Position numbers and translations under genes: made by a program | Assembly: GCA_963575645.1 (NCBI GenBank) | Contig: OY754464.1 | Coordinates: forward strand, 67,926,948-67,990,947 | DNA: 64,000 nucleotides | Origin: Xanthostigma xanthostigma | Lineage: Eukaryota > Arthropoda > Insecta > Raphidioptera > Raphidiidae | Direction: 5' to 3' | Notes under the pieces: model-generated | The model's input: the letters and a program-made list of their open reading frames with translations, nothing else | The model's database searches: none | Told to the model about the DNA's origin: nothing | Shown: piece after piece, positions 1 to 10,750 of the stretch | How positions within the stretch are numbered: the first letter of the stretch is position 1 | Layout: every line of letters starts with the position of its first letter

Positions 1-150
1 AAGTTGCAAACGTCACTTTTGACATTTCTTATCATTCCGACACCAAGGATAAGCGGATTGAAATCAAATTTTGGGAGGTTTAGGTTATGTATTACGGAAT
101 ACGTTATCACGTAAAACTATCGTCCGTAAACCGACTTTACAGACAACCAA
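1..150 (-). repeat. Family A repeat, truncated by the window edge
   Basis: Reverse complement of the 5' part of family A, whose copies begin TTGGTTGTCTGTAAAGTCGG; other copies start near 18986, 20241, 55075 and 55987. It is closest to the 55987 copy, sharing the block that reads CACCAAGG on this strand and the CAACTGTCAA-side flank. The A-run found beside the start of every copy appears here as seven Ts after position 150. The rest lies outside the window. Superfamily not recognised. Confidence 0.8.
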
Positions 151-159
151 TTTTTTTAA

Positions 160-400
160 TTGTTATTTAATACTATAAAAATTATTTTATGTGTTGTACT
201 CGCTCAACAAGCGGAGCGCTCGAGCTGTAACGGCCGCGCGGAACCCTATTTTCTACCTTAAATTAAAACTATAAACAATAGAGATAGAGTGCGGGAGATG
301 GGAATTTTTTATTAGACATTTTCTCCTTTTTAAGAATCATTTTTTCAATTTCCGCTATCGCTTATAGTTTTTCAGTAATTGCCAAAAATCTGAGGGGCTT
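160..400 (+). repeat. Dispersed repeat paired with 59545-59790
   Basis: The reverse complement of 59545-59790 matches this stretch: TTTTATGTGTTGTACTC, a GTAACGGCCGC core, a TAGAGATAGAGT block and AACTATAAG-type sequence in the same order. It directly abuts the family A copy at 1-150, so family A may have inserted in it. Class unknown; no open frame. Confidence 0.65.
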
Positions 401-635
401 TTTTGTCTTTTCGTTTTTCGTTAATAACAAAAGCAATTTTTTGTTGGCGAAAAAAATAAAAAAACGTCTTTTTCGGAATATTTTTCCGAATCGAATAAGC
501 TATTGCTCATATTTTTTGAAGACTCAATGGATCTATTTTTCTCAAGAATCACAGTTCTTGACTAGGCTGAGTATTTGAGCTAGCTAAAGTTTGTGCTATT
601 AACCTTGGTGCAATGCTTCATTAGAAAAATTAATT
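401..635. other. Unassigned AT-rich stretch
   Basis: T-rich sequence between a dispersed repeat and a tRNA-like block. I see no open frame, terminal repeats or RNA gene in it. Confidence 0.5.
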
Positions 636-702
636 TTTTATCCGGGTACAAACCCGAATCTTTCGATATTCGCGGCGGAAGGAGTTGCCAATTACTCTAC
701 AG
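636..702 (-). repeat. tRNA-like SINE head, interrupted by a hAT element
   Basis: On the minus strand the sequence reads GTAGAGTAATTGGCAACTCC, then about 25 bases, then a B-box-like GATTCGGGTTTGTACCC. This order resembles the A and B boxes of a tRNA-derived SINE promoter. The hAT element at 703-1026 sits at its 5' edge, and the sequence resumes after the target duplication at 1027. The B box deviates from GGTTCGANTCC, so it is probably inactive. Confidence 0.4.
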
Positions 703-1026
703 CATAGTTTCTCAACCATTTTTATAAAATACCAAAAAGTTAAGTAAAAAGTCTTGCGACCCCGTCACCATAAAATTATAATAATTTGTATTTTAAATAA
801 TAGTTTATTTATACGTTTAATAAAAAAAATTTATTATTTTATTTTATTACGTCTCGATATTGTATCATTTGAAAGAGGTATAGTTTTTTATTTTTACTCT
901 ACACTAAAATTCATTCGTTTAATAAAGGAATCTTTTGTATAGTTTGTATGTTTCGAGTATTATTTTTCAACAGACTGCGACCCCCCCCCCCCCCAAGGGT
1001 CGCGACCCCCCAGTTGAGAAACGATG
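703..1026. mobile_element. Non-autonomous hAT element with perfect 8-bp target duplication
   Basis: Terminal inverted repeats CATAGTTTCTCAACC and AGTTGAGAAACGATG bound 324 bases. They are flanked by the exact 8-bp direct repeat CTCTACAG at 695-702 and 1027-1034. TTCTCAAC-type ends with 8-bp duplications are diagnostic of the hAT superfamily. A 15-base C run near 980 sits beside the right end. The 62-codon frame inside (754-942) is not transposase-like, so the element needs a partner enzyme. The right half of the duplication also carries the interrupted SINE head. Confidence 0.88.
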
Positions 1027-1275
1027 CTCTACAGTGAAACAGTCAATCTTATCATATTTGTAATTGCTTTTTCATATCATGCGAGAGCTAATTTTAATAT
1101 TAGGTAAATAAACCTTCCCATAGTAGTAAGAGCTAAAGGTAAATCGATGATGTAATTTTTCCATTTATTAATCGGTACCTAGTCATGGACATAATATGAC
1201 CGTTAATCCGAAAACGCGCGTTAAATTGTGGTAAATTGACAATCTAATTTTTTCAAAGATGTTTTCGCTAAAGGA

Positions 1276-1644
1276 CTTTGTATATGGCTTCATTAGGCCT
1301 AGTCTGACACCTATTTCCTCTATGACTTTTTTTGATTTTGGGGCGTTTTCCCTCTAAGTATCCGAAACATGTCATTTTGACGACATGTCAAAAATTTATA
1401 GATACTGTTTGTTTTTTTAATTGAATAGCTTAAAAACTACAAACAAAACGCTAAAATAATTATTATTTTAGCGTTTTGTTTGTAGTTTTTAAGCTATTCA
1501 ATTAAAAAAACAAACAGTATCTATAAATTTTTGACATGTCGTCAAAACATGTTTCGGAAAACTTAGAGGGAAAACGCCTCAAAATCAAAAAAAGTCATAG
1601 AGGAAATAGGTGTCAGACTAGGCCTAATGAAGCCATATACAAAG
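1276..1644. mobile_element. Fold-back element with almost no loop
   Basis: Arms of about 185 bases are near-perfect reverse complements, from CTTTGTATATGGCTTC on the left to GAAGCCATATACAAAG on the right. They meet at CTAAAATAAT-T-ATTATTTTAG near 1461, leaving a one-base loop. The only notable mismatch I see is a small indel around ACATGTC. It has the form of a snap-back MITE. I cannot see a clear target duplication. Confidence 0.8.
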
Positions 1645-1734
1645 TTTGGGGAGACTATTTGTCAGTAAAATTTTTGCCGACAGGCACTCTGACTAAATCT
1701 TCTGGTGGTCCATTTCTGTATTGAACTACGATAG

Positions 1735-2190
1735 TACACTACAATGGAATGTTTCACACATTTTCTAATGCAGAGCTCTGTTGATGTTTTTGATTCTTCA
1801 TTGTGTGCCACCCGCATTTTGTTGATTTGCATAGTGATTTATGCACGTATAAAGCTCAACTTCCAAAGGGGTTTCAACATAGTAATGAACAAAATTAAAA
1901 TTAAATAACATAATTAGTGTAAACATTAAAAATACAGAGATCTCGTGAAAGGGAAGGAGACCGAAAGTTCATCATTAGGTTGGGGTCGAGGAGCCGCCTG
2001 TTTCTTGTGCCCGCTGTTGCATCATGTATAGAAGTATAATAAAGAACTTTATACTTAAAGGGTTAAGTTACATAATCAACTCACTCTCGACTCGGCACGG
2101 CGTTCCCTTGTTGAAACTTTCAGTTTAACTTAGAGTCGGAGCAAAGAACTGCGGAACGTTGCAACGATATGTCTATTAAAGCTTACGTTA
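1735..2190. other. Unassigned stretch
   Basis: Mixed-composition DNA between a fold-back element and a tandem repeat. I find no long frame, terminal repeats or RNA gene. Confidence 0.5.
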
Positions 2191-2192
2191 CA

Positions 2193-2850
2193 CTGCTAAC
2201 ATCACGTCTTTGATTTGAGTTAAGTACACGCTCTCACATTGCAGTTTATAGTTTGTTTGTTTGTTACGCTTTCACTCGTAAACCGCTGAACAGATTTCGA
2301 TAAAATTTGGGGAGGAGATAGATTACATCCCGAGGAAGGACATAGGGTACCTTTTGTTTAAAAAAAACGTGAAGGGAGTGAAATAGGCGCTGGAAGTTTG
2401 TATTGGGATACTGCTAACGTTACGTCTTTGATTTGAGTTACGTACACGCTTTCACATTGCAGTTTAATGTTTGTTTGTTTGTTACGCTTTCACGCGTAAA
2501 CCGCTGAACTGATTTCGATAAAATTTGGCAAGGTGATAGATTGCATCCCGAGGAAGGACATAGGGTACCTTTTGTTTAAAAAAAACGCGAAGGGAGTGAA
2601 ATAGGCGATGGAAGTTTGTATGGGGATACTGCTAACGTTACGTCTTTGATTTGAGTTACGTACACGCTTTCACATTGCAGTTTAATGTTTGTTTGTTTGT
2701 TACGCTTTCACGCGTAAACCGCTGAACAGATTTCGATAAAATTTGGCAAGGAGATAGATTGCATCCCGAGGAAGGACTTAGGGTACCTTTTGTCTCAAAA
2801 AAAACTGAAGGAAGTGAAATATGGGATGAAAGTTTGTATAGGGAACCCAT
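2193..2850. repeat. Three tandem copies of a 218-bp repeat
   Basis: Units start at 2193, 2411 and 2629, each at CTGCTAAC, exactly 218 bases apart. Each holds TTTGTTTGTTTGTTACGC, then AACCGCTGAACAGATTTCG, then CCGAGGAAGGACATAGGGTA and an A-run. Units two and three are more alike than either is to unit one. The phrase about CGCTGAACAGATTTCGATAAA is common in 3' tails of insect non-LTR elements, so this may be a tandemly amplified retroelement tail. A split copy lies at 55862-56850. Confidence 0.88.
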
Positions 2851-2975
2851 CATTTCTCAAGTTAGGGATATGAAAATTCATATTTAGGCTTTTGGTAAGA
2901 AATAAAGGATTACGTATTTCAGCGTTTCTGCAAAATCATTCCTTGAGAGGGTTAAATAGGGGATTATTTTAAAAT
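2851..2975. repeat. Single-copy extension of the 218-bp repeat
   Basis: Sequence from CCCATCATTTCTCAAGTTAG through ATAGGGGATTATTTTAAAAT also follows the split copy at 56690-56850. The dispersed element is therefore longer than the tandem unit, and only part of it was amplified here. Confidence 0.75.
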
Positions 2976-4345
2976 TAACACGTAATATATATTTATACTC
3001 GTATATAGCACGTAAAAACTACTGGCGAAAACATCAAAGTGTATATAAACAATGTTTTTTAAGTGATACGGCTCCACTACTGTTGTCACTGTCCCGTTTC
3101 ATCTCAATCGCGTGCGAAGTCGCGGATAGCAGCTAGTACACTATACAACATTTTATTTATTAGGGTTCCGTACCAAACGGGACAAAACGTAACTCTTGTA
3201 ATTTCGTCAGGTCGCTCCGTCCGTCTGTCTGTCTATATGTCACAGTCTTGTAACTTCGCCATCTTTCATCGATTCGGATTAAATTTTATAGACTGGTAGC
3301 TTTCAATACATAAAACTGAGAAATGAAGATTTGTACTTTCGCGCACCCCATAGCATATCGTAGGACAGGTCTTTAAAAATGTAATAAAAGTTTTATAAAG
3401 ATTTATCAAAGTTCCTTTCTTGCCATTGTGAAATTTATAATTTAATCTCATAATATAAAAAATCGATAGAAATAAAAAAAAAAAAATTGAAACGAGTTGT
3501 TATATTGGAATTGTGTGTTTTAGACAGATTTAAATATCTGTACTCTAATTATTATTAATGTGTCGTTTATACTTTAATTTTTGTTTTATTTCAATTTGGC
3601 GCAGCATATTTCAAGACCGCTGTTTCTTTGCAGACATAGATGCAAGTCGGTATCACATTAAAGCTCAAGCAAAAATAGCGATTGTAATGCTGTAGATAAT
3701 ACGAACTTTTTACTTTTTTTATTAACAAAAAACAAACGATCCCAAAGTTTTTGGATACTTGTTTTCTGAGAGAGAAATTATGCGTATGTTTTTTGCCAAA
3801 ATAGTATTTAAATGATTTTATAGAATACCTACTGTGAAGTAGCAGTGGCGGCGCGTGAACTTTTTAAATGGGTGGTCTGTAGAGTCAACGCGACGTAGGA
3901 GTAAAGACCTTCCGGAAGGGCTGGAAAGACAGACGTACAATAAAAAATTATATATAGTTGTACGTGTTTCTGACGTCACACTTGATGCCATCATGGCGGA
4001 CATCGTTTTCTGATATGTCAAAAAATTGCAATTTTAATCTCGTGTTTTTGTTAATACAAACTGATAATTTTTGATTTCTTTATTCGATAAATTATTGTGT
4101 CTACATAAATTAATCATTTATTTTTTATAGTGTCAAATACTCTATTATTTAAATTCTCTATTATCTCAAATTTATATTGTAGGATGCAGCCTACATAATA
4201 TTCTATTGGATGAATATCATGCTCCTTTGGCTTAAAAAAAAAAAATACTATAGTGTTAGAAACAAAATTGGGAATGACTGAAACTTCAAAATATTTTTTT
4301 AATTATTTTTCCAGTAATCCCCATTAGCTTAAGCAACGAATAATT
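2976..4345. other. Unassigned stretch with a short retroelement-like tail
   Basis: Mostly AT-rich. Around 3160-3260 it reads TTAGGGTTCCGTACC followed by GTCCGTCTGTCTGTC, a phrase I associate with dispersed insect repeats. Frames here are short (up to 78 codons) and unrecognised. No RNA gene or long inverted repeat seen. Confidence 0.4.
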
Positions 4346-5514
4346 CTAGATGGAAAAGTCGAAAGCAGAACATTTGACTTAGGAACTTTGTTTGGACTAG
4401 TTAGGAGATAAACATACTAAAAGTCCTTACCCCTCCGAGGTACGCCCGAAGGGAGGGAGCACAAAGAAGGTCCCGTTTTTTGGTATTTTGCTTTCATTTC
4501 GAAAACGGCACGTCGTACGAAATTTTGTTGGAATACATAATGAAAGCTAATAAAATTCTCTACAACTTTAGTTTTCACACTTTTTATCTATCTCCAATCT
4601 TTGCCTAGCTATGAGCTCCGAAAAATGGTCGATTTTCAAAAATGTGTTAAATTCTCTGTAGCACATTGTAACAATACGAATTTGTCAAAATCATTTCGTA
4701 TCGCTCATCCACACTATTAAAAACACCCACACACTATTAAAAAATAACATAAGCTGGGAGTACCTCCAAACAGGGCCCTCTTTCCCACTGGGCACTCTGG
4801 CACGTGCCCAGGGCCCCGCGATCGATAGGGACCCCCTAGTTTAATGGTATACTAAGTACCTAAACTGTTTTAAACAAAAATCATCAGTGAACTATTTTTC
4901 ATATAGTACTTATTTTTTTTGTGTCCTTCATGTTAAAATTGGGAACGTGATCCTTTTAAATATATGCATTTTATATCACATTCCTCGACTTAGAATCTAG
5001 AACCTTGTTTATCTATTTTCTTTGTCTATTCTAACAAAATAGTGCTCTGTTAAGGTCATAGGGGCCCCATAATCCTAATGTGCCCAGGGCCTTCAATAGG
5101 TTAAAGCTTATGTTATTTTTTAATAGTGTGTGGGTGTTTTTAATAGTTTGGATGAGCGATACGAAATGATTTTGACAAATTCGTATTGTTACAATGTGCT
5201 ACAGAGAATTTAACACATTTTTGAAAATCGACCATTTTTCGGAGCTCACAGCTAGGCAAAGATTGGAGGTAGATAAAAAGTGTGAAAGCTAAAGTTGTAG
5301 AGAATTTTATCAGCTTTCATTATGTATAACAACAAAATTTCGTACGACGTACCGTTTTCGAGATGAAAGCAAAAAACCAAAAAACGGGACCTTCTTTGTG
5401 CTCCCCCCCTTCGGGCGTACCTCAGAGGGGCAAGGACTTTTAGTATGTTTATCTCCTAACTAGTCCAAACAAAGTTCCTAAGTCAAATGTTCTGCTTTCG
5501 ACTTTTCCATCTAG
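4346..5514. mobile_element. Large fold-back element with unrelated central cargo
   Basis: Arms 4346-4754 and 5105-5514 are reverse complements, from CTAGATGGAAAAGTCG to CGACTTTTCCATCTAG outside and ATAACATAAGCT to AGCTTATGTTAT inside. Divergence is low: a few substitutions and AGGGAGGGAG against CCCCCCTTC. The 350-base centre is different DNA, with a GC-rich motif GGCACGTGCCCAGGGCCCCG near one end and GTGCCCAGGGCCTTC near the other. No open frame. No clear target duplication. Confidence 0.85.
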
Positions 5515-6243
5515 ATGCCCCTTATGAGCACTCATTGACTAAACTACATACTCTGAGACATACATATTTTTTATAATATAAATAAAAAACCATGCATTTA
5601 AGTGTTAATTGACTGCACTGGTCTGTTAAGATTACGCTGTGACCATTATGTGCTTTTATTATAGGCTTTAGTTTGCTTTGCCTTACTGTACTGCTTTTAC
5701 TGAAAGTGGAGACTTTGAATTATTAAATTAGTCTTGGAATGTTTTTACCGCACTATTATACCTAAAGAGTGTACATTATGTGCTTTTTTGCTTTACCAAG
5801 TTCTGTTGTGTATAATGTCCAAAAGAGTATATTATGTACTAACATTAACGTTATTTAGAAACGTGAGTTAAACTCAGTTATTTTTTAAGTATGTTGTTAT
5901 TTCAGTTGTTTTCTAACGAAAACTATAATAGCACTGTAAGTATTTCTTCTCTAAATATACTTTTCAAGGCATTATTGTTATTAGGGCTGTACGAATTCTC
6001 GAAAAATTGAATAGAAAAACAGACAAACAAGTGCATTTAGTTTTCGTGCCATCGGGTGCCATAACATTTTGACAATTGCCTTGTTGAGGTTGGCAATTGA
6101 CGAACTAAAATAAAGTTTGTCGGGTAATGATTAAAAATTAATGATTTTAGGATTTCTTCTGTACTTGTGCTATAAGATCTACCTTTGGGTCAAATTTCAA
6201 GATTCTAGGCCAACTAAAAACACATTCTGAGTTATGTTCACGC
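5515..6243. other. Unassigned stretch
   Basis: AT-rich, with loosely repeated ATTATGTGCTTTT phrases around 5646-5790. I see a weak inverted pair GACAATTGCC/GGCAATTGAC near 6070-6100 but no gene or element boundary. Confidence 0.45.
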
Positions 6244-6672
6244 GTTAAGAGTATTCGTCCCTGCAAATACCCCCTGCACCCTTCATCTCAAATCTTTTCC
6301 CCTCGCCTAAAAACGGTTCGCGCTCTCCCGACGCTATTTTTAAAGCTAGAGGGTTCTGGTAAACGCCAAATGAAAGACAAAGAATCAGACTACAGATCCT
6401 TCAGGCGAATTTTTTGAAAAAAAATTCCTGAAAAAATACAACTTTTTGAAAAAAAATAATAAGTTACGTAATATTTCACACGTAGGCGAAACTGTTTTTC
6501 AAAAAATTCGCCTGAAGGATCTGTAGTCTGATTCTTTGTCTTTCATTTGGAGTTTACCAGAACCCTCTAGCTTTAAAAATAGCGTCGGGAGAACGCGAAC
6601 CGTTTTTAGGCGAGGGGAAAAGATTTGAGATGAAGGGTGCAGGGGGAATTTGCAGGGACGAATACTCTTAAC
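6244..6672. mobile_element. Fold-back element, about 430 bp
   Basis: Left arm 6244-6422 and right arm 6494-6672 pair from GTTAAGAGTATTCGTCCCTG to CAGGGACGAATACTCTTAAC, with only scattered mismatches. The loop of about 70 bases is A-rich. Both outer ends finish in GTTAA. No coding potential. Confidence 0.85.
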
Positions 6673-6704
6673 AAATTTGATTTTCTTTATTATGTCAATA
6701 TTTT

Positions 6705-7390
6705 ACCATTCCAACACCATAAATGGGGAATGGTACTAATTTAGGTCAACTTTCACTTTTTAAAATTTTACAATATTTTTTCGTTTTGCGGTCCCCCGAA
6801 TCCAAAAAACATATTTTTGGAAAAAATCTGCACGTCTGATACAGGTCAAACGGATGGGGGGATTAAAACCAAAATGTGGGATGGTGTTTGATACGCAAAT
6901 ATGAAGAGCCCTATTGTTTTTGAGGAAAAAGGCACATGCGCAAAATAGATATATGCTATAACGTTGTTTTTTTAAATAATGATATATTTTTCATAACAAT
7001 TTATTATTATATTTTATAAGAACGTTTTAAAAAAATTGGGGAAAATCGGCGCATTCGCCATGGAGATATATGATATAATGTTTTATATATAATGAATGTC
7101 TACTGTTCATAGTGGTTTATTATTCTATTTATTTTTTCAAGAAACTTTAGTTAAATTTTTCTTTTCTAAACTTTATAGTTTCAAAAATATTTTGATCTGT
7201 AGATCTGTCAGAGAAAAATTAGTTAGATTAATTTTTACATGATTTGGAACTTATTTTATAGGACCATGCAAATAGCAAGTTTCATATTGTATACTAGCAA
7301 TTACCCGCGGCACCGCACGCGATATCAGACATTTTTAGTTCTTTATTATACTATATATTAAATGTCAATATTTTTGAAGTTGGAATGATC
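6705..7390 (+). mobile_element. ACCATTCCAAC-family element, full-length-like copy
   Basis: Begins ACCATTCCAAC and ends GTTGGAATGATC, so the ends are short inverted repeats. Internal landmarks shared with 13171-13905 and 37651-38277 are CAAAAAACATATTTTTGGA, GATACAGGTCAAACGGATG, AATATGAAGAGCCC, and CGCGATATCAGA near the 3' end. The head is itself partly palindromic (CCATTCC...GGAATGG). No intact frame. Class not established; it recurs at least six times in the window, including fragments. Confidence 0.75.
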
Positions 7391-8111
7391 CCCTCGCCCA
7401 ATTGACTGAATTTTTTAATTTAATTATCTTAAATCGAAACATAAGTTATTTTTATCGCTCTTCGATTTTAAGACGATTAAAACAAATGTATTGATAAAGT
7501 CTCGTTAGTCAAAACAGTCTTAACATACGCCGCGTTAGTGCAAGTTCTGAAGTGGAGGGCTGGTGGTGGTGACGGGGTGCAGTTAACAATAGCTTAGCGA
7601 TGATTTTGCGTGCAGTAAACCGATTACAGTATGTGAACATAGCAGATGTGAGCTTGTGAAATGTGCCTACGTCTAGCTTGTTGTTTGAAAAGTCTGTAAT
7701 GCAACTTAACCAACAAACATTACAGACTGTCCACAATCTGTCCATGAACTGTATATCAGTCTACGAGATCTATTACACAGTTTACAAAAAAAAAATGGCA
7801 GGCGTCGTGGGACGCCTGGCAGATAAATTTAAGCGAAATTCTAGTAACTAAAATTCGCCCTGTTACTAAATTTCACCTTGTAATGAAATTTTGCCCTGTA
7901 ATGTAACTTCCCAATATATTTACCCACGCTAAAGAAAGGCACGCGTTCTTTGTTTAATATTTCCCTGCTTTAACAACTTTTAGCGCTTTCTTGATACAAG
8001 TCCTTTGGGAACAGCAGTGCCATCTTAATTTAATGCTGTTCGAGGGACACTTTTCTAACATTGAAATGGTTTCCGTATCTCCATACTCTATGGTAAAAAT
8101 GGGACAGTATA
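7391..8111. other. Unassigned stretch with two hairpins and a short tandem repeat
   Basis: Holds an 11-bp perfect stem AGTCTGTAATG/CATTACAGACT (7691-7738) and a GC-rich 8-bp stem CAGGCGTC/GACGCCTG with a 4-base loop (7799-7818). At 7848-7905 there are about three degenerate 20-base units of the form AAATTTCACCTTGTAATG. No recognisable gene. Confidence 0.5.
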
Positions 8112-8998
8112 CAGGATGAGTCAGACCACCCGTAGCGGTCGTTTTTTTCGAAAACGGTTAGTCGTAGAGAGTTGTGTCAAAAATCTGTATCATAAAAGCC
8201 ATAATGAAGAATCGAATGGTGATATTTTTTTTCCCGGAAAGGTTGGCTTCCCTATTAGTTTGCTCCAGAATGTTCAGAACTCCGGAATATTAAATGACAC
8301 GATAGGTCGAAAGTAGTATTGTTGAGAAGATCTTTAAAAAATAAGCAAGTTTTGTAGGATATTTTTTTTGTTACTGCCACCCCTTTTAAGTAATATTCGT
8401 TTGAAATTATTAAATTAACATGTCATAATGACGAACTTAATTTTAAAAGTCGGCGTTTAAAATCTAGTTACCTAATTAAACAACGCCATAAATGCTTAAA
8501 CTGTTTTCCATTTAATTCTAAACACTGATGAGCTCTTCTAGATATGCTATGGGTACCTCTAAGTATTTTCCGACAAAAAAAAAACAATTGCAATTATTAA
8601 AAAAATATTGTGACATTTATTATTGTTTAATTAGGGAACTAGATTTTAAATGCCAACTTTTAAAATTAAGTTCGTTGTTATAATATTATGTTAATTTAAT
8701 AATTTCAAACGGATATTACTTAACAGGGGTGGCAGTAACAAAAAAAAAATGTCCTACAAAACTTACTTATTTTTTAAAGATCTTTTCAACAATACCACTT
8801 TCCACCTATCGTTCCATTTAATATTCCGGAGTTCTGAATATTCTGGAGCAAACTAATACGGAAGCCAATCTTTCCGGGGAAAAAAATATCACCATTCGAT
8901 TCTTCATTAGGGTTTTTATGATACAGATTTTGACACAACTCTCTACGACTAACCGTTTTCGAAAAAAACGACCGCTACGGGTGGTCTGACTCACTCTG
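8112..8998. mobile_element. TA-flanked fold-back element (CAGGATGAGTC ends)
   Basis: Ends CAGGATGAGTCAGACCACC and GGTGGTCTGACTCACTCTG are inverted and flanked by TA on both sides, as expected of a Tc1/mariner-type target. The arms extend far beyond the tips: 8112-8481 pairs with 8624-8998 at high identity, around a 142-base AT-rich loop. A 66-codon frame inside one arm is a shadow. Non-autonomous. Confidence 0.8.
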
Positions 8999-9000
8999 TA

Positions 9001-9441
9001 TATACGTTTTCCTTTTCTTTTAGAAAACGCAGGTCAGATTGTTCGCATATAAATTTCCATAATCGTTATAGGCATAACGATAACAAAAAAAAAAGATAAT
9101 TGAATATTTATCATTTCGAATAGGTATTCGAAATCGCACAGAACATGTTTCTATATGACATTATAATATGGACAGGAGGAAAAAATAAATCTTTCTATCT
9201 GGTTTGATAAGAGTCAGTTTCGGAAGCGGCTAAACCGTCCACTCGTATTTTATCGGATTTATGAAATCGTGTGATTGTACTCGGCTGCGCTATGCAGAGC
9301 TGAACTGACACAGCTATTTGCTATATTATGGTAGGTACTAGGCACAAATATTATAATACTTTGTACATATGAATCTCTGTTAGGACAGGGTGAACTGTAA
9401 ATCCGTCTAGTAACCAGCGGATATGAGCGAAACTATTATTT
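9001..9441. other. Unassigned stretch
   Basis: AT-rich with no terminal repeats, long frames or RNA genes that I can identify. Confidence 0.5.
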
Positions 9442-9530
9442 TACCATTCCAACCCCAATGTGAGAAAATAGTATTAGTTTTGGTCAAAAATCACTTTTCA
9501 AAATATTACAATATTTTTCGTTTTGATGTC
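9442..9530 (+). repeat. Head fragment of the ACCATTCCAAC family
   Basis: Starts TTACCATTCCAACCCC and runs through GGTCAAAAATCACTTTTCAAA to TTTTCGTTTTGA, as in the fuller copies. It stops exactly where the fold-back at 9531 begins, so the fold-back may have inserted here or a deletion joined the two. Confidence 0.75.
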
Positions 9531-9884
9531 CCTAGCTAAATCGCGTACCGATGCTGTTAAATTAAATAAATTCTAATTAACTTTTTTGGACCAACTTCCC
9601 CGATTTGTTAATCGTAAAAATCGAGCCTAAAATGAGAGAATATGACACAAGGGACTGGAATATACCATTGATTCTATACATAAATATAGCTCTTCCACAT
9701 AAACATACCTTGCAAATAGTTGTGTTCTGTGTACTTTGAGTTTATTTGTGTTGTAAACATTTTATTTGTGTCATATTCTCTCATATAGGCTCGCTTTTTA
9801 TGATTAACAAATCGGGGAAGTTGATCCAAAAAAGTTAATTAGAATTTATTTAATTTAACAGCATCTGTACGCGATTTAGCTAGG
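9531..9884. mobile_element. Fold-back element, about 354 bp
   Basis: CCTAGCTAAATCGCGTAC at the left pairs with GTACGCGATTTAGCTAGG at the right. Arms 9531-9650 and 9766-9884 are nearly identical; the inner edge is GAGAATATGACACAA/TTGTGTCATATTCTC. The loop is AT-rich. No frame. Confidence 0.85.
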
Positions 9885-10750
9885 CAATCCATGTGTGATT
9901 TATTAATGTATAGGTATAAAACTTGGAAACTGGCCTTTTATACACGGCGTTATATAGGAGAAAGGCAAAATCAATGTATAAAAATCAGCTGTTAGAGATT
10001 CGTCGGCATTTAGCACAGAAAAGAATCTCTAACGAGATTCTTCGATTAATTATCTAACATATTATAGTCTTTGTCATCATCAAATAACAGATGAGGGTAT
10101 ATATTTCTAATACCGAATCTCGCACTATTATGACTGTGTGAACGTGCTTGATTGAGCTTATTGGAGATATTTTCTCATCCTTTGAACTTGACAGTTGTAT
10201 AGGCTATAGCTCAAACCGCTACAAGCACAGAGATATACCTATAGCGGGCAGAGAATGGGTTTATAGCTATTGTGATATATCAGGATCTGTCATATGCAGA
10301 GTAAATATCGTACAAACATATCTCATAATATGCAAAAACAACTTTTGACGTTTTGATTTTGTGTATCGTCGTTTTGATAGTTTATGTAAGAATATTATAA
10401 CATATACCGTTACGAGAGATTTCTGTTGGCTATAATTTTAAAGATATTACAATAATTATATACGTTTCATAGGTCACGCTATTTATTTCAGTAAACGTCA
10501 TACTGTGCCAAGAACAATCGCACATTATTATAATATGCTTCTACAATTATTATACAAATAGTTTAATTTCAAACTAAGCAAAATATACAATCAAATAGTT
10601 CATATTAGTTTTGTCACAAGTGACGTTTCAGGATTACTATTCAGGCTTTCTCCTAACAATTTACAGATAATCTATACAGATAAATAAAATTGAAGTGCCT
10701 GTTTGTGATGTCGAAATAACTGCATCTTTTTACTAAATGCATATGGAAGT
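9885..10750. other. Unassigned stretch
   Basis: AT-rich, no recognised repeat ends. A 66-codon frame (10148-10348) has no motif I know and looks like chance. Confidence 0.45.

Noticed and set aside
980-994. C15 run taken as a biological signal
   Set aside because: It may be real, but homopolymers of this length are a common sequencing and assembly artefact, so no function is claimed.
2193-2850. CRISPR-like array or centromeric satellite
   Set aside because: Only three 218-bp units without spacers, and a dispersed copy exists at 55862; it fits local amplification of a transposon-derived repeat.
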